From an uncultured Prevotellaceae bacterium (lineage in GTDB: Bacteria; Bacteroidota; Bacteroidia; Bacteroidales; Bacteroidaceae): a DNA stretch of 51,100 nucleotides. Under the pieces are notes generated by a model. The model saw only the letters and a program-made list of their open reading frames with translations, ran no database searches and was not told the DNA's origin. The translations under genes and the position numbers were made by a program. The stretch spans positions 1 through 51,100 of the forward strand of contig ONFE01000008.1 in assembly GCA_900316985.1 (NCBI GenBank), written 5' to 3'. This document shows, one piece after another, positions 33,994-41,269 of this stretch. Each line of letters opens with the position of its first letter. The stretch's first letter is position 1.

Positions 33994-33996
33994 GCG

Positions 33997-35580
33997 TCAG
34001 GCTTCAGAAGGTCTTGACGCCAAGTATTCTGCCGCACTTTCCGCGCAGCGCTCTCCATCGACACCAGCCGATACAATGCCGCCTGCATAGCCGGCACCTT
34101 CGCCACAGGGGAAAAGCCCCTGAATACGGACATGCTGCAAGGTCTCGCGGTCGCGGAGAATACGCACGGGTGATGAGGTGCGCGTCTCGGTGGCTATCAG
34201 ACAGGCCTCATTGGTGAGAAAGCCGTGACTCATGCTTCCAAACTTTCGGAAGCCCTGTTGCAGCCGACGGCTTATTTCCTTCGGTAGCCAGAAATGCAGC
34301 GGACTGGAAATCACTCCCGGGGCATAGCTGCTCTTAGGCAAATCAAAGCTCACCTTGCCATTCACGAAATCCACCATACGCTGGGCGGGAGCTGTCTGTT
34401 TCCTGTTGCCCTGCAGCCAGCAGGTGCGCTCCAACTGTTCCTGATATTCCATGAGCCGCAGGGGACTGTCGCCAGCCACATCCTCGGGGTGCATCTCCAC
34501 CACCATGCCGCTGTTGCTCCATGCCGTGCCGCGATTGGCGGGCGACATTCCGTTGACGACAATCTGCTCAGGACCGGTAGCTGCAGGAATGACAAAGCCT
34601 CCAGGACACATGCAGAAGGAATAGACACCACGGCCGTCCACCTGCGTGACGAAGGAATATTCGGCTGCCGGCAGATAGTCGCCACGGCCGTTTCTGCTAT
34701 GGTATTGTATCTGGTCTATCAACTGACTGGGATGTTCCAAGCGCACGCCGATGGCCAGCCCCTTCGCCTCAATCTCAATGCCGGCCTCGTTCAGATAGCG
34801 ATAGACATCGCGGGCCGAATGTCCAGTAGCAAGGATGACGGGACCGGAGAAAGAAAGTGAAGAGTTTGGAGTTTGAAGGGATTCGGCTTCAACGCCGATA
34901 ACGGTATCTTTTTCGATAATCAGGCGCGTCATCTTGGTCTGGAAATGCACTTCGCCGCCACAGTTGAGAATGGTGTTGCGCATGTTCTCGATGACACGCG
35001 GCAGTTTGTCGGTTCCTATATGCGGATGGGCGTCAGAGAGTATATTCGTGGAAGCGCCGTGCTGGCAGAATACGTTGAGAATCTTCTCGATATTGCCGCG
35101 CTTCTTCGAACGGGTGTAGAGTTTGCCGTCGGAATAGGCGCCTGCCCCACCCTCTCCAAAACAGTAGTTGCTCTCGCCGTCCACCTGCTGCGTCTTCGTA
35201 ATCAAGGCCAAATCCTGCTTGCGCTCGCGGACATTCTTTCCACGTTCCAGAACGATGGGACGGAAGCCCAGCTCTATCAGTTTCAGGGCGGCAAAGAGTC
35301 CGCCGGGGCCCGCCCCTACAACGATGACCTGCTGACGGTCGCTCACATCGGGATATTCGGTATGAACATAGGCGTCATCGGCAGGCTCCTCATTGACATA
35401 GGCACGCACCTTGAGATTGACGAAGATGGTACGCTGACGGGCATCGATGCTGCGTTTCAGCACCCGCACATGACGGAGGGAACGCATGTCAAGTCCTTCT
35501 TCGCGTGACAGATAGTCCTTGATGGTGGATTCGTTGACAGCCTGCTGCGGCAGCAGACGAAGTTGGTATTCCTTAATCAT
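33997..35580 (-). CDS. FAD-dependent oxidoreductase, COG2509 type
   Basis: The frame is open from 35664, but the ATG at 35580 (MIKEYQLRLLPQQAVNESTI) avoids overlap with the upstream gene and fits the family; 527 residues. The FAD-binding Rossmann motif VIVVGAGPGGLFAALKLIELGFRPIVLERG lies near 93-122. CFGEGGAGAYSDGKLYTR and VILATGHSARDVY are signatures of this uncharacterised dehydrogenase group, and the C-terminus has the second FAD motif GLFPCGEGAGYAGGIVSAGVDG. The substrate is unknown. A stretch TPNSSLSF just before the VILATGHS strand is encoded by heptad-like repeats. It convergently faces the MscS gene. Confidence 0.85.
   Translation of the reverse strand: MIKEYQLRLLPQQAVNESTIKDYLSREEGLDMRSLRHVRVLKRSIDARQRTIFVNLKVRAYVNEEPADDAYVHTEYPDVSDRQQVIVVGAGPGGLFAALKLIELGFRPIVLERGKNVRERKQDLALITKTQQVDGESNYCFGEGGAGAYSDGKLYTRSKKRGNIEKILNVFCQHGASTNILSDAHPHIGTDKLPRVIENMRNTILNCGGEVHFQTKMTRLIIEKDTVIGVEAESLQTPNSSLSFSGPVILATGHSARDVYRYLNEAGIEIEAKGLAIGVRLEHPSQLIDQIQYHSRNGRGDYLPAAEYSFVTQVDGRGVYSFCMCPGGFVIPAATGPEQIVVNGMSPANRGTAWSNSGMVVEMHPEDVAGDSPLRLMEYQEQLERTCWLQGNRKQTAPAQRMVDFVNGKVSFDLPKSSYAPGVISSPLHFWLPKEISRRLQQGFRKFGSMSHGFLTNEACLIATETRTSSPVRILRDRETLQHVRIQGLFPCGEGAGYAGGIVSAGVDGERCAESAAEYLASRPSEA
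34856..34880. repeat. Heptad array inside the FAD oxidoreductase gene
   Basis: Units AGTGAAG, AGTTTGG, AGTTTGA, AGGG on the plus strand. The minus (coding) strand reads through in frame as part of QTPNSSLSF, in the loop before the VILATGHS strand. Confidence 0.65.
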
Positions 35581-35591
35581 AGACGTCTCGT

Positions 35592-36734
35592 TTACAAGTT
35601 CTTCTTCAAAAACTCCAATACCCGCTGCTGGGCATCGGGAGGACAACCGTGAGGCATGTCCCACAACTCCGTCACCAACCGCTCGCCTACGCCCTGGCTA
35701 TCCCATACGGCACGCATCTCACGGAATGCCTTTTCGGCACCAGGAACAGGAAAGAGCTTGTCCTTTGAGCCATTGATGAAAAGCATCGGCTTCGGACATG
35801 CAAGGGAGGCGATGTGCGGATAATCCAGATACTGGCGAAGACCGGGGATGCAATTGGCAAAACCGCCATTCTCCGAACGACCGTACTTCAGCGTCAGCTG
35901 TACATCGCTAGTCACCATCCAACATACAGAGGCACCCACCTTCACACGGTCGCTCAGCGCCGAAAGCATCCAGGCACGATAGGCTCCCATGGAACATCCG
36001 GCACAACCGATGCGGTCGGCATCCACCTCCGGCAACGAGGCCAATACCTCTGTGGAGGCGATATCATCGTAGGTCATAAAGGCCGAAAGGCAACGGCCAT
36101 ACATCTGCATGTTGCCAGCAATCATATCATACTTGCTGCGATCAACACCTTCGGCACGTCCACGCTCTCCCCACATCGGCGCATCGGCGGAAAAAACCAC
36201 GAAGCCGTTACGAGCCAAGTAGTCGCCCCAATACTGTCCGCCATAGACCATTGGCTGCCAGTCGTCGGCATCCTTGATAATGGCGGAATCCTCATCGAAA
36301 GGCCGTATCATTTTCTCCTTGCCGATGAAAAGATGCGCGCCGTGGTCGTGGAGCAGATTGATGGCAGGGTGTTTCTTCCTACCGTCCTGAGGAATGAGCA
36401 TATACGCACGTACCTTATAGTATCTGCTCAGTTGGAACTCAAGCTTGCGGGCAATATAGCCGTCGCGCTGTTCTTCGGCGAGAACGGTTACATCCCATGA
36501 TTTCGGAGCAGGAGGCGGCGTCATCATACATTCCAGCACCTTGGCTCTGGCCATGCGCTTCCATGCGTCGAAGTCTTTCTCCTCCGACTGTCCCCAAGCC
36601 AAGGGATACGTCATGTCGGCTATGAGCGAGTCGCAATAGACTGGCATGTTTTTCTTGAACTCATAGAGCGTGCGCTTCTGTGCCATCAAAGTGAAGGGCA
36701 TCAGCAGCATCAGGGAAAGCATTATCTTTTTCAT
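35592..36734 (-). CDS. Secreted alpha/beta hydrolase, esterase-like
   Basis: The frame is open from 36752; the ATG at 36734 (MKKIMLSLMLLMPFTLMAQ) gives a clean signal peptide and 380 residues. The nucleophile Ser is in GCAGCSMGAYRA (near 238), the acid in FINGSKDKLFPVPGAE (near 322), and the His in DMPHGCPP (near 361). The arrangement resembles the abhydrolase_7/acetyl xylan esterase-like enzymes common in gut Bacteroidales. The substrate is unknown. A TACATTTG box ends about 6 bp upstream of the ATG, so the message may be leaderless. The gene lies 11 bp upstream of the FAD oxidoreductase. Confidence 0.75.
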   Translation of the reverse strand: MKKIMLSLMLLMPFTLMAQKRTLYEFKKNMPVYCDSLIADMTYPLAWGQSEEKDFDAWKRMARAKVLECMMTPPPAPKSWDVTVLAEEQRDGYIARKLEFQLSRYYKVRAYMLIPQDGRKKHPAINLLHDHGAHLFIGKEKMIRPFDEDSAIIKDADDWQPMVYGGQYWGDYLARNGFVVFSADAPMWGERGRAEGVDRSKYDMIAGNMQMYGRCLSAFMTYDDIASTEVLASLPEVDADRIGCAGCSMGAYRAWMLSALSDRVKVGASVCWMVTSDVQLTLKYGRSENGGFANCIPGLRQYLDYPHIASLACPKPMLFINGSKDKLFPVPGAEKAFREMRAVWDSQGVGERLVTELWDMPHGCPPDAQQRVLEFLKKNL

Positions 36735-36739
36735 CGCCA

Positions 36740-36747
36740 CAAATGTA
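36740..36747 (-). promoter_or_regulatory. -7 box almost touching the esterase start codon
   Basis: Minus-strand TACATTTG at 36740-36747; the ATG is 36732-36734. The predicted start of transcription would be at or within 2 nt of the ATG. No clear -33 TTTG is found. Confidence 0.45.
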
Positions 36748-36843
36748 CACAAAAAATTTGATTACTAAAAATAGAATGTACTATAAACGAGCGATTTATG
36801 TTAAAACATTTAAACAAATGTAACAACGTATGTGGAAAAAACG

Positions 36844-36851
36844 TATCTTTG
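36844..36851 (+). promoter_or_regulatory. -7 box of the Ala-rich lipoprotein gene
   Basis: TATCTTTG on the plus strand, about 57 bp before the ATG at 36908. No exact -33 TTTG was seen. An A/T-rich leader follows, with a run of T residues. Confidence 0.55.
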
Positions 36852-36907
36852 ACCCCAGATTTTATAGAGAAATTTTTTTTATTTACTAACTTTAAAACTG
36901 AAAAATT

Positions 36908-37543
36908 ATGAAGAAAATTCTTGTAATGGCTTTGGCCGTTGTGGCTATTTCTTTCGCAAGTTGCGGTAACAAGGCTCAGCAGAAGGTTGAGGAAGTTGCA
37001 GACTCTACCGAGGCTGTTGTTGAGGACGTGAACGCTGCTGCCGAGGAGGCTATCTCTGCCCTCTCAGAGCAAATCGAGAAGAAAGACGCAGGCGCTCTGC
37101 AGACCGCTCTTGAAGCCATCAAGGCTAAAGTTGCCAGCTTCATCGCTGCCAATCCCGAACTCGCCAAGGAGTATCTGGGCAAGGTTCAGGGTTTCCTGAA
37201 GGAGAATGCTGACAAGATTAAGGCTGTTGTCGGTGACAATGCTGCCATCAATTCTCTTGTTGCTGGCATTACTGCCCTTCCTACAGAGAGTGTTGACGCC
37301 CTGATGGGTGCCGGTGATGCTCTGAAGGCTCTGGGTATCGACGCTACCGCTAAGGCTGCTGACGCCGTTGAGGGTGCAAAAGACGCCGTTGAAGGTGCTG
37401 CCGATGCTGCTGCTGACGCCGTGAAGGATGCCAAGGACGCTGCTGTTGACAAGGCCAACGAGGCTGTTGACAATGCAAAGGAAAAGGCTGGTGAGGCTAT
37501 TGACAACGCTGCCGCTGATGCCAAGAAGAAGCTCGGCCTCTAA
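36908..37543 (+). CDS. Ala-rich helical lipoprotein, LEA-like
   Basis: A 211-residue protein. Lipoprotein signal MKKILVMALAVVAISFASCGNK with Cys at 19. The remainder is almost entirely helical and Ala/Asp/Lys-rich. The last third consists of repeated 11-residue-like units (A-x-A-V-E-G-A-K/A-D-A, KANEAVDNAKEKAGEAIDNAA) that recall late-embryogenesis-abundant and apolipoprotein-like amphipathic helices. It ends KKLGL. No function is established. Family-level analogy suggests envelope protection or membrane-surface binding. It stands alone, with its own promoter box and a strong terminator. Confidence 0.75.
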   Translation: MKKILVMALAVVAISFASCGNKAQQKVEEVADSTEAVVEDVNAAAEEAISALSEQIEKKDAGALQTALEAIKAKVASFIAANPELAKEYLGKVQGFLKENADKIKAVVGDNAAINSLVAGITALPTESVDALMGAGDALKALGIDATAKAADAVEGAKDAVEGAADAAADAVKDAKDAAVDKANEAVDNAKEKAGEAIDNAAADAKKKLGL

Positions 37544-37570
37544 TCAATTCAAGAAGATTCACTAAAAGCA

Positions 37571-37607
37571 AAGTGCCTGTTCTTCCCAGAGCAGGCACTT
37601 CTTTTTG
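37571..37607 (+). terminator. Terminator of the Ala-rich lipoprotein gene
   Basis: A 9-bp stem AAGTGCCTG / CAGGCACTT with a 12-base loop, followed by CTTTTTG. It lies about 28 bp after the stop codon. Confidence 0.9.
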
Positions 37608-37687
37608 AATTTTTAATTAATAACTAACCATATAGATTTTGGGTTTGCATAACGTGCATGAAATAAACCCTTAAAATATAATTCGGA

Positions 37688-38137
37688 TTACTGTCGACGT
37701 GGGAAGCGGTTGCGCATCTCCTCGCGTTTCTTCTGATAGGCTTTGAACTGATCTTCCGTCATGATACCCTTCAGTTCCTTATCATAAGCTTCCTGCTTCT
37801 GTCTGCGCTCATTCATCATCTTCTCCATATCCTCTCTTGAAGGACGCTCAGGACGCTGCTGGGCCGAAGCGCCGGTATTGCCATCCATCTGGCCACGGGG
37901 ACCACCCATCATCGGACGATGTCCGCGACGGCCTCTGCCACCGAAGCGCTGGAGCTCGGGATATTTGTCGTTCAACTCCTTCAACTTGGCAGCCTGTGTC
38001 TCATTGAGACCATACTCCTTGACCATCATCTCCGTACGGTCTGGGCGCATGCCTTCCCGTCTCTCGCCATTCATTTCCTGTGCTGTTGCACTTGTCATTG
38101 TAAACGCTGCAACCAGCAGCAAAATAGTTTTCTTCAT
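37688..38137 (-). CDS. Periplasmic Spy/CpxP-like small protein
   Basis: A 149-residue protein with a signal peptide (MKKTILLLVAAFTMTSATAQ). The mature part is rich in Arg, Met, Glu and Gly, with helical segments EYGLNETQAAKLKELNDKYPEL and REDMEKMMNERRQKQEAYDKELKGIMTEDQFKAYQKKREEM that flank a flexible Gly/Arg/Pro/Met-rich loop. The (L/M)-T-x-x-Q-x-x-x-(Y/L) pattern recalls the LTxxQ motif of Spy/CpxP chaperones, and similar proteins in Bacteroidales carry the DUF4890 label. It is probably a periplasmic chaperone or metal/stress-related protein. Confidence 0.65.
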   Translation of the reverse strand: MKKTILLLVAAFTMTSATAQEMNGERREGMRPDRTEMMVKEYGLNETQAAKLKELNDKYPELQRFGGRGRRGHRPMMGGPRGQMDGNTGASAQQRPERPSREDMEKMMNERRQKQEAYDKELKGIMTEDQFKAYQKKREEMRNRFPRRQ

Positions 38138-38270
38138 ATTCTATTATTTATTAAATTATTACTGTGTTTCTCTTAATTGGAAACTGATTATTGGATGAAG
38201 AAAAACCGAACAAGTTTAACCAGCAGGGAGAGATTTAAAATTTTAAAACACTTTTTTTGATAAGAAAAAT

Positions 38271-38301
38271 TTTGTGGAACCAAAAATATATATTACTTTT
38301 G
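38271..38301 (+). promoter_or_regulatory. tRNA-Ser promoter
   Basis: TTTG at 38271-38274, 19 bp, TACTTTTG at 38294-38301, both exact. Transcription would start about 7 nt before the mature tRNA 5' end at 38314. Confidence 0.85.
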
Positions 38302-38313
38302 CAAACCGAAAGA

Positions 38314-38401
38314 GGAAGGTTGGCAGAGTGAACGATCGCGCTGGACTCGAAATCCGGTATACCCTTTTCGGGTATCGGGGGTTTGAATCCCTCACCTTCC
38401 G
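38314..38401 (+). tRNA. tRNA-Ser (anticodon CGA)
   Basis: An 88-nt class II tRNA. The acceptor stem is GGAAGGT / ACCTTCC with discriminator G. The anticodon stem CTGGA / TCCGG encloses loop CTCGAAA with anticodon CGA at 38348-38350, which reads the serine codon UCG. A long variable arm (TACCC TTTT GGGTA) and T-loop GTTTGAATC are present. The full CCA is not encoded. It is a single gene with its own promoter. Confidence 0.95.
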
Positions 38402-38404
38402 CAA

Positions 38405-38439
38405 AAAAAAGAAAAAGGCAGTCTGTCAAGGCTGCCTTT
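38405..38439 (-). terminator. Terminator after the YigZ gene
   Basis: Stem AAAGGCAG / CTGCCTTT (38414-38439), 5 bp past the stop of the minus-strand gene. On the minus strand it is followed by TTC and a run of U residues. Confidence 0.85.
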
Positions 38440-38443
38440 GCTG

Positions 38444-39028
38444 TTATTCAAAACTCAGTTTCTTGAGACGGCTTTCCAATTCGGAAGCCATGGACCTACG
38501 GATGCCAAGCCGGATCTGGCAGGTGTTGTCGAACTTCTGCTCCACAATCCGCGGCTGCATGTCCTTCACGATCTTCATCACCTGATTCATCATCACATAT
38601 GGGAACTCGTAGGTAATGATCTCTTCCACCAGCCTTTCCTCCACCTGGCAATGGGCAATGGCATCGGCAGCAGCTTCACGGTAGGCTACAATCAAGCCAC
38701 TCGTGCCGAGATTCACACCGCCATAATAGCGCACCACGACAATGAGAATGTCGGTGAGTTCATTGGAATTGATCTGTCCGAGAATAGGCTTTCCGGCAGT
38801 ACTCGACGGTTCACCGTCATCATTGGCGCGAAACTCCGTACGTGCGGCCCCCAGCATATAAGCATAGCATACATGGCGGGCATCGTAGTATTTCTTGCGA
38901 TACCCGGCAATCAATTCCTTTACCGCCTCCACGTTCTCTACGTGATGGGCAAAAGCGAGGAACTTACTCCGTTTCTCGGTGTAATATCCCTCGCCTTGGT
39001 TTGCTATGGTCTTATAACTATCGTCCAA
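38444..39028 (-). CDS. YigZ/IMPACT family protein
   Basis: A 194-residue protein of the UPF0029/IMPACT family, normal length. The signature is RSKFLAFAHHVENVEAVKEL then DARHVCYAYMLG and the core NDDGEPSSTAGKPILGQINSNELTDILIVVVRYYGGVNLGTSGLIVAYREAA. A C-terminal ferredoxin-like subdomain follows. The family is conserved from bacteria to humans; the eukaryotic homologue modulates translation control, while the bacterial role is unclear. It lies 3 bp after the DUF1015 gene and is followed by a terminator. Confidence 0.9.
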   Translation of the reverse strand: MDDSYKTIANQGEGYYTEKRSKFLAFAHHVENVEAVKELIAGYRKKYYDARHVCYAYMLGAARTEFRANDDGEPSSTAGKPILGQINSNELTDILIVVVRYYGGVNLGTSGLIVAYREAAADAIAHCQVEERLVEEIITYEFPYVMMNQVMKIVKDMQPRIVEQKFDNTCQIRLGIRRSMASELESRLKKLSFE

Positions 39029-39031
39029 ATT

Positions 39032-40279
39032 CTAACTCAATTTGTGGATTACCAAACCGCTACGAAGCTTTGGCTCAAACCATGTGGCCTTCGGCGGCAT
39101 AATCTTACCACTGTCGGCAATATCCATAATCTGCTGCATGGAAACGGGATAGAGGGCCAAGGCCGTACGCATCTCACCACTGTCCACGCGACGCTTCAAT
39201 TCACCGAGTCCACGAAGACCGCCTACGAAGTCGATGCGATCACTGGAACGCAGGTCTTTGATGTTCAGAATCTCATCGAGAATCAGACGGCTGGAGATAT
39301 CCACGTCAAGCACACCGATGGGGTCGCTGTTGTCATAGGTTCCCTCCTTGGCAGAGAGTGAATACCATTCACCATCCAGGTAAAGTGAGAACTCATGGAG
39401 TCTGGCAGGCTTGTAGATGTCTGCCCCTTTCTTCTCCACGATGAAGTTCTTGGAGAGGGCTTTGAGGAAATCTTCTGAAGAAAGGCCGTTAAGGTCGCGG
39501 ATGACGCGGTTGTAATCAAGGATGGTCAACTGGCTTGCCTGGAAGCAGACCGCCATGAAATAGTTATACTCCTCGTCGCCCTTATGATTAGGATTCTGCT
39601 TCTGCTTTTCCGCTCCCACCAAAGCAGCGGCAGCTGAACGGTGATGACCGTCGGCAATGTAGAGTGAAGGCATCTTGCGGAATTCCTCGGTAACGGTCTT
39701 GATATCCTCATCATCGGAAATAATCCAGAACTGATGGCCGAAACCGTCAATGGGAGCAATGAAATCATAGACAGGCTCCGTCTGTGCATACTTCTTGATC
39801 AGCGCATCCAGAACGGCGTTGTCAGGATAGGCAAAGAACACAGGCTCGATATTGGCATTGTTCACGCGGACATGCTTCATGCGGTCTTCCTCCTTGTCAC
39901 GGCGTGTCAGTTCGTGCTTCTTGATGACACCCGTCATATAATCGTTCACATAAGCACCTACCACAAGACCATACTGAGTCTTGCCGTTCATCGTCTGTGC
40001 ATAGATATAATAATGCTCCTTCTCATCCTGCACGAGCCAACCCTTATCCTGAAACTTCTGGAAGTTCTCAGCGGCTTTCTCGTAGACGCGGGGATCATAC
40101 TCGCTGGTACCCTCCGGGAAGTCAATCTCGGGTTTGATGATGTGATAAAGACTCTTTTCGTTGTCGCCAGCCTCAGCACGTGCTTCTTCTGAATTGAGCA
40201 CGTCATAGGGGCGGCTCTCCACCTGCTCCACCAATTCCTTCGGTGGACGGATGCCCTTGAATGGTTTTACAATTGCCAT
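39032..40279 (-). CDS. DUF1015 family protein
   Basis: The frame is open from 40327; the ATG at 40279 (MAIVKPFKGIRPPKELVEQVESRPYDVLN) matches the family N-terminus and follows a perfect promoter; 415 residues. Family landmarks are the N-terminal K-P-F-x-G-x-R-P, YDVL, SLYHIIKPEIDF and, in the middle, LYIADGHHRSAAAALV. DUF1015 proteins, often placed next to serine or phosphoserine metabolism genes, have been suggested to be serine kinases in some lineages. I treat the role as unproven here. It is co-transcribed with yigZ. Confidence 0.85.
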   Translation of the reverse strand: MAIVKPFKGIRPPKELVEQVESRPYDVLNSEEARAEAGDNEKSLYHIIKPEIDFPEGTSEYDPRVYEKAAENFQKFQDKGWLVQDEKEHYYIYAQTMNGKTQYGLVVGAYVNDYMTGVIKKHELTRRDKEEDRMKHVRVNNANIEPVFFAYPDNAVLDALIKKYAQTEPVYDFIAPIDGFGHQFWIISDDEDIKTVTEEFRKMPSLYIADGHHRSAAAALVGAEKQKQNPNHKGDEEYNYFMAVCFQASQLTILDYNRVIRDLNGLSSEDFLKALSKNFIVEKKGADIYKPARLHEFSLYLDGEWYSLSAKEGTYDNSDPIGVLDVDISSRLILDEILNIKDLRSSDRIDFVGGLRGLGELKRRVDSGEMRTALALYPVSMQQIMDIADSGKIMPPKATWFEPKLRSGLVIHKLS

Positions 40280-40316
40280 ATAGTGATAATGTTTGTTGAA
40301 TGTTTCTTTTGCGTTG

Positions 40317-40347
40317 CAAAGATACAAAGAAAATGGGAATCGGCAAA
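40317..40347 (-). promoter_or_regulatory. Promoter of the DUF1015-yigZ unit
   Basis: Minus strand: TTTG (40344-40347), 19 bp, TATCTTTG (40317-40324). An exact match with a leader of about 33 nt. Confidence 0.85.
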
Positions 40348-40399
40348 AGGATTTCAGGAATATACCGCTTTTCTCTGCAAAAAAGGAGAAAGGCGGAAA

Positions 40400-40732
40400 T
40401 CAGAAATCAAACAGCGAAAGCGACTGGTCTTCCTGCTTGGTTTCGGGCTCTTCCTGCTCATCTTCGCGGAAAAGAAGCATCAACTGCTGAGACTCCTTTG
40501 AAGAAGGATTCATGCGGTAGGTACCGCGCACACCTGCCGACTCAATGATGGAATCCGGATTCTTGCTGTTTTTCAGAAGATATTGCTGCACATAGGCATG
40601 AACCTCCTCGAAACTGATCGTCTCGAAGAATGTATTGGACGCATTAAATACATGACGGGCAATCTTCTGCACACTAATGCCCTTCATACCTGCTTCCGTC
40701 AATACACGCCAGATTTCCTTGTCGTAGTTCAA
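40400..40732 (-). CDS. Hypothetical protein with winged-helix-like N-terminus
   Basis: A 110-residue protein, not assigned to a named family. Residues 4-75 (EIWRVLTEAGMKGISVQKIARHVFNASNTFFETISFEEVHAYVQQYLLKN) have the helix pattern of a winged-helix module. The end is acidic and disordered (REDEQEEPETKQEDQSLSLFDF) and closes with a D-Q-S-L-S-L-F-D-F peptide. A short terminal motif of this type (Q-x-x-L-x-L-F) resembles sliding-clamp-binding peptides; this resemblance is inference. It lies between the DUF1015 gene and the H1-like gene on the same strand. Confidence 0.6.
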   Translation of the reverse strand: MNYDKEIWRVLTEAGMKGISVQKIARHVFNASNTFFETISFEEVHAYVQQYLLKNSKNPDSIIESAGVRGTYRMNPSSKESQQLMLLFREDEQEEPETKQEDQSLSLFDF

Positions 40733-40753
40733 TTCAATATCCCGTTAAAAACA

Positions 40754-40794
40754 TACTAAAAAAGGGCGGTATGCAACCAGCACATCGCCCTTTT
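40754..40794 (-). terminator. Terminator after the H1-like winged-helix gene
   Basis: A 9-bp stem AAAAGGGCG / CGCCCTTTT (40760-40794) followed on the minus strand by U-rich sequence. It separates the H1-like gene from the hypothetical gene at 40400-40732. Confidence 0.8.
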
Positions 40795-40812
40795 CTTATC
40801 GTTACTGAAGAA

Positions 40813-41124
40813 TTAAGCCAGAACGATCTTGCCCTCAGCCTCGGCAATCTTGCCTTCCTTGAGCAACCATCCAGCACCGAGGATTACCTCTTCATTGCTG
40901 ATCTTAGCTGCCTTGGCAATCTCAGCTACTGAGAGAGCCTTCTGAGCGGTAGCAAGTGCGTTGTAAACGTCACCAGCCTTGAAACCTGCGTTCTCAGCAT
41001 TGATTACGAGAGTTGCCTTCTTGGGAGCTGCGGCCTTCTTAGGAGCGGCTGCCTTCTTCACTGTTTCCTTCTTAGGAGCTGCGGCCTTAGTTGCAGCTGC
41101 CTTTGTTGCTTTCTTTTCTGCCAT
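40813..41124 (-). CDS. Histone H1-like tail fused to a winged-helix domain
   Basis: A 103-residue protein. Residues 1-38 are a Lys/Ala/Pro-rich tail with repeats of A-A-A-P-K-K and A-A-P-K-K-A, like the tail of histone H1. Residues about 40-103 (INAENAGFKAGDVYNALATAQKALSVAEIAKAAKISNEEVILGAGWLLKEGKIAEAEG) match the small winged-helix family PF10771. The tail would bind DNA non-specifically and the wing may add contacts, so a nucleoid role is likely but unproven. It is monocistronic with its own terminator. The repeated codons of the tail could expand or contract. Confidence 0.8.
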   Translation of the reverse strand: MAEKKATKAAATKAAAPKKETVKKAAAPKKAAAPKKATLVINAENAGFKAGDVYNALATAQKALSVAEIAKAAKISNEEVILGAGWLLKEGKIAEAEGKIVLA

Positions 41125-41269
41125 TTTAGTAAAATAATTTTAAATCCTGATTGAATATTCAATCTTTTCTCTAATTAATTCGGTGCAAAATTACAAAGAA
41201 TATTACAATTTATTATCTCATTTGAAACTGAAAATCAGTAAATTAGGCTTTTTCTTGACTTAAATCAAA

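Noticed and set aside
38235-38429. Small minus-strand frame ending near 38235
   Set aside because: It runs antisense across the tRNA-Ser gene and its promoter.
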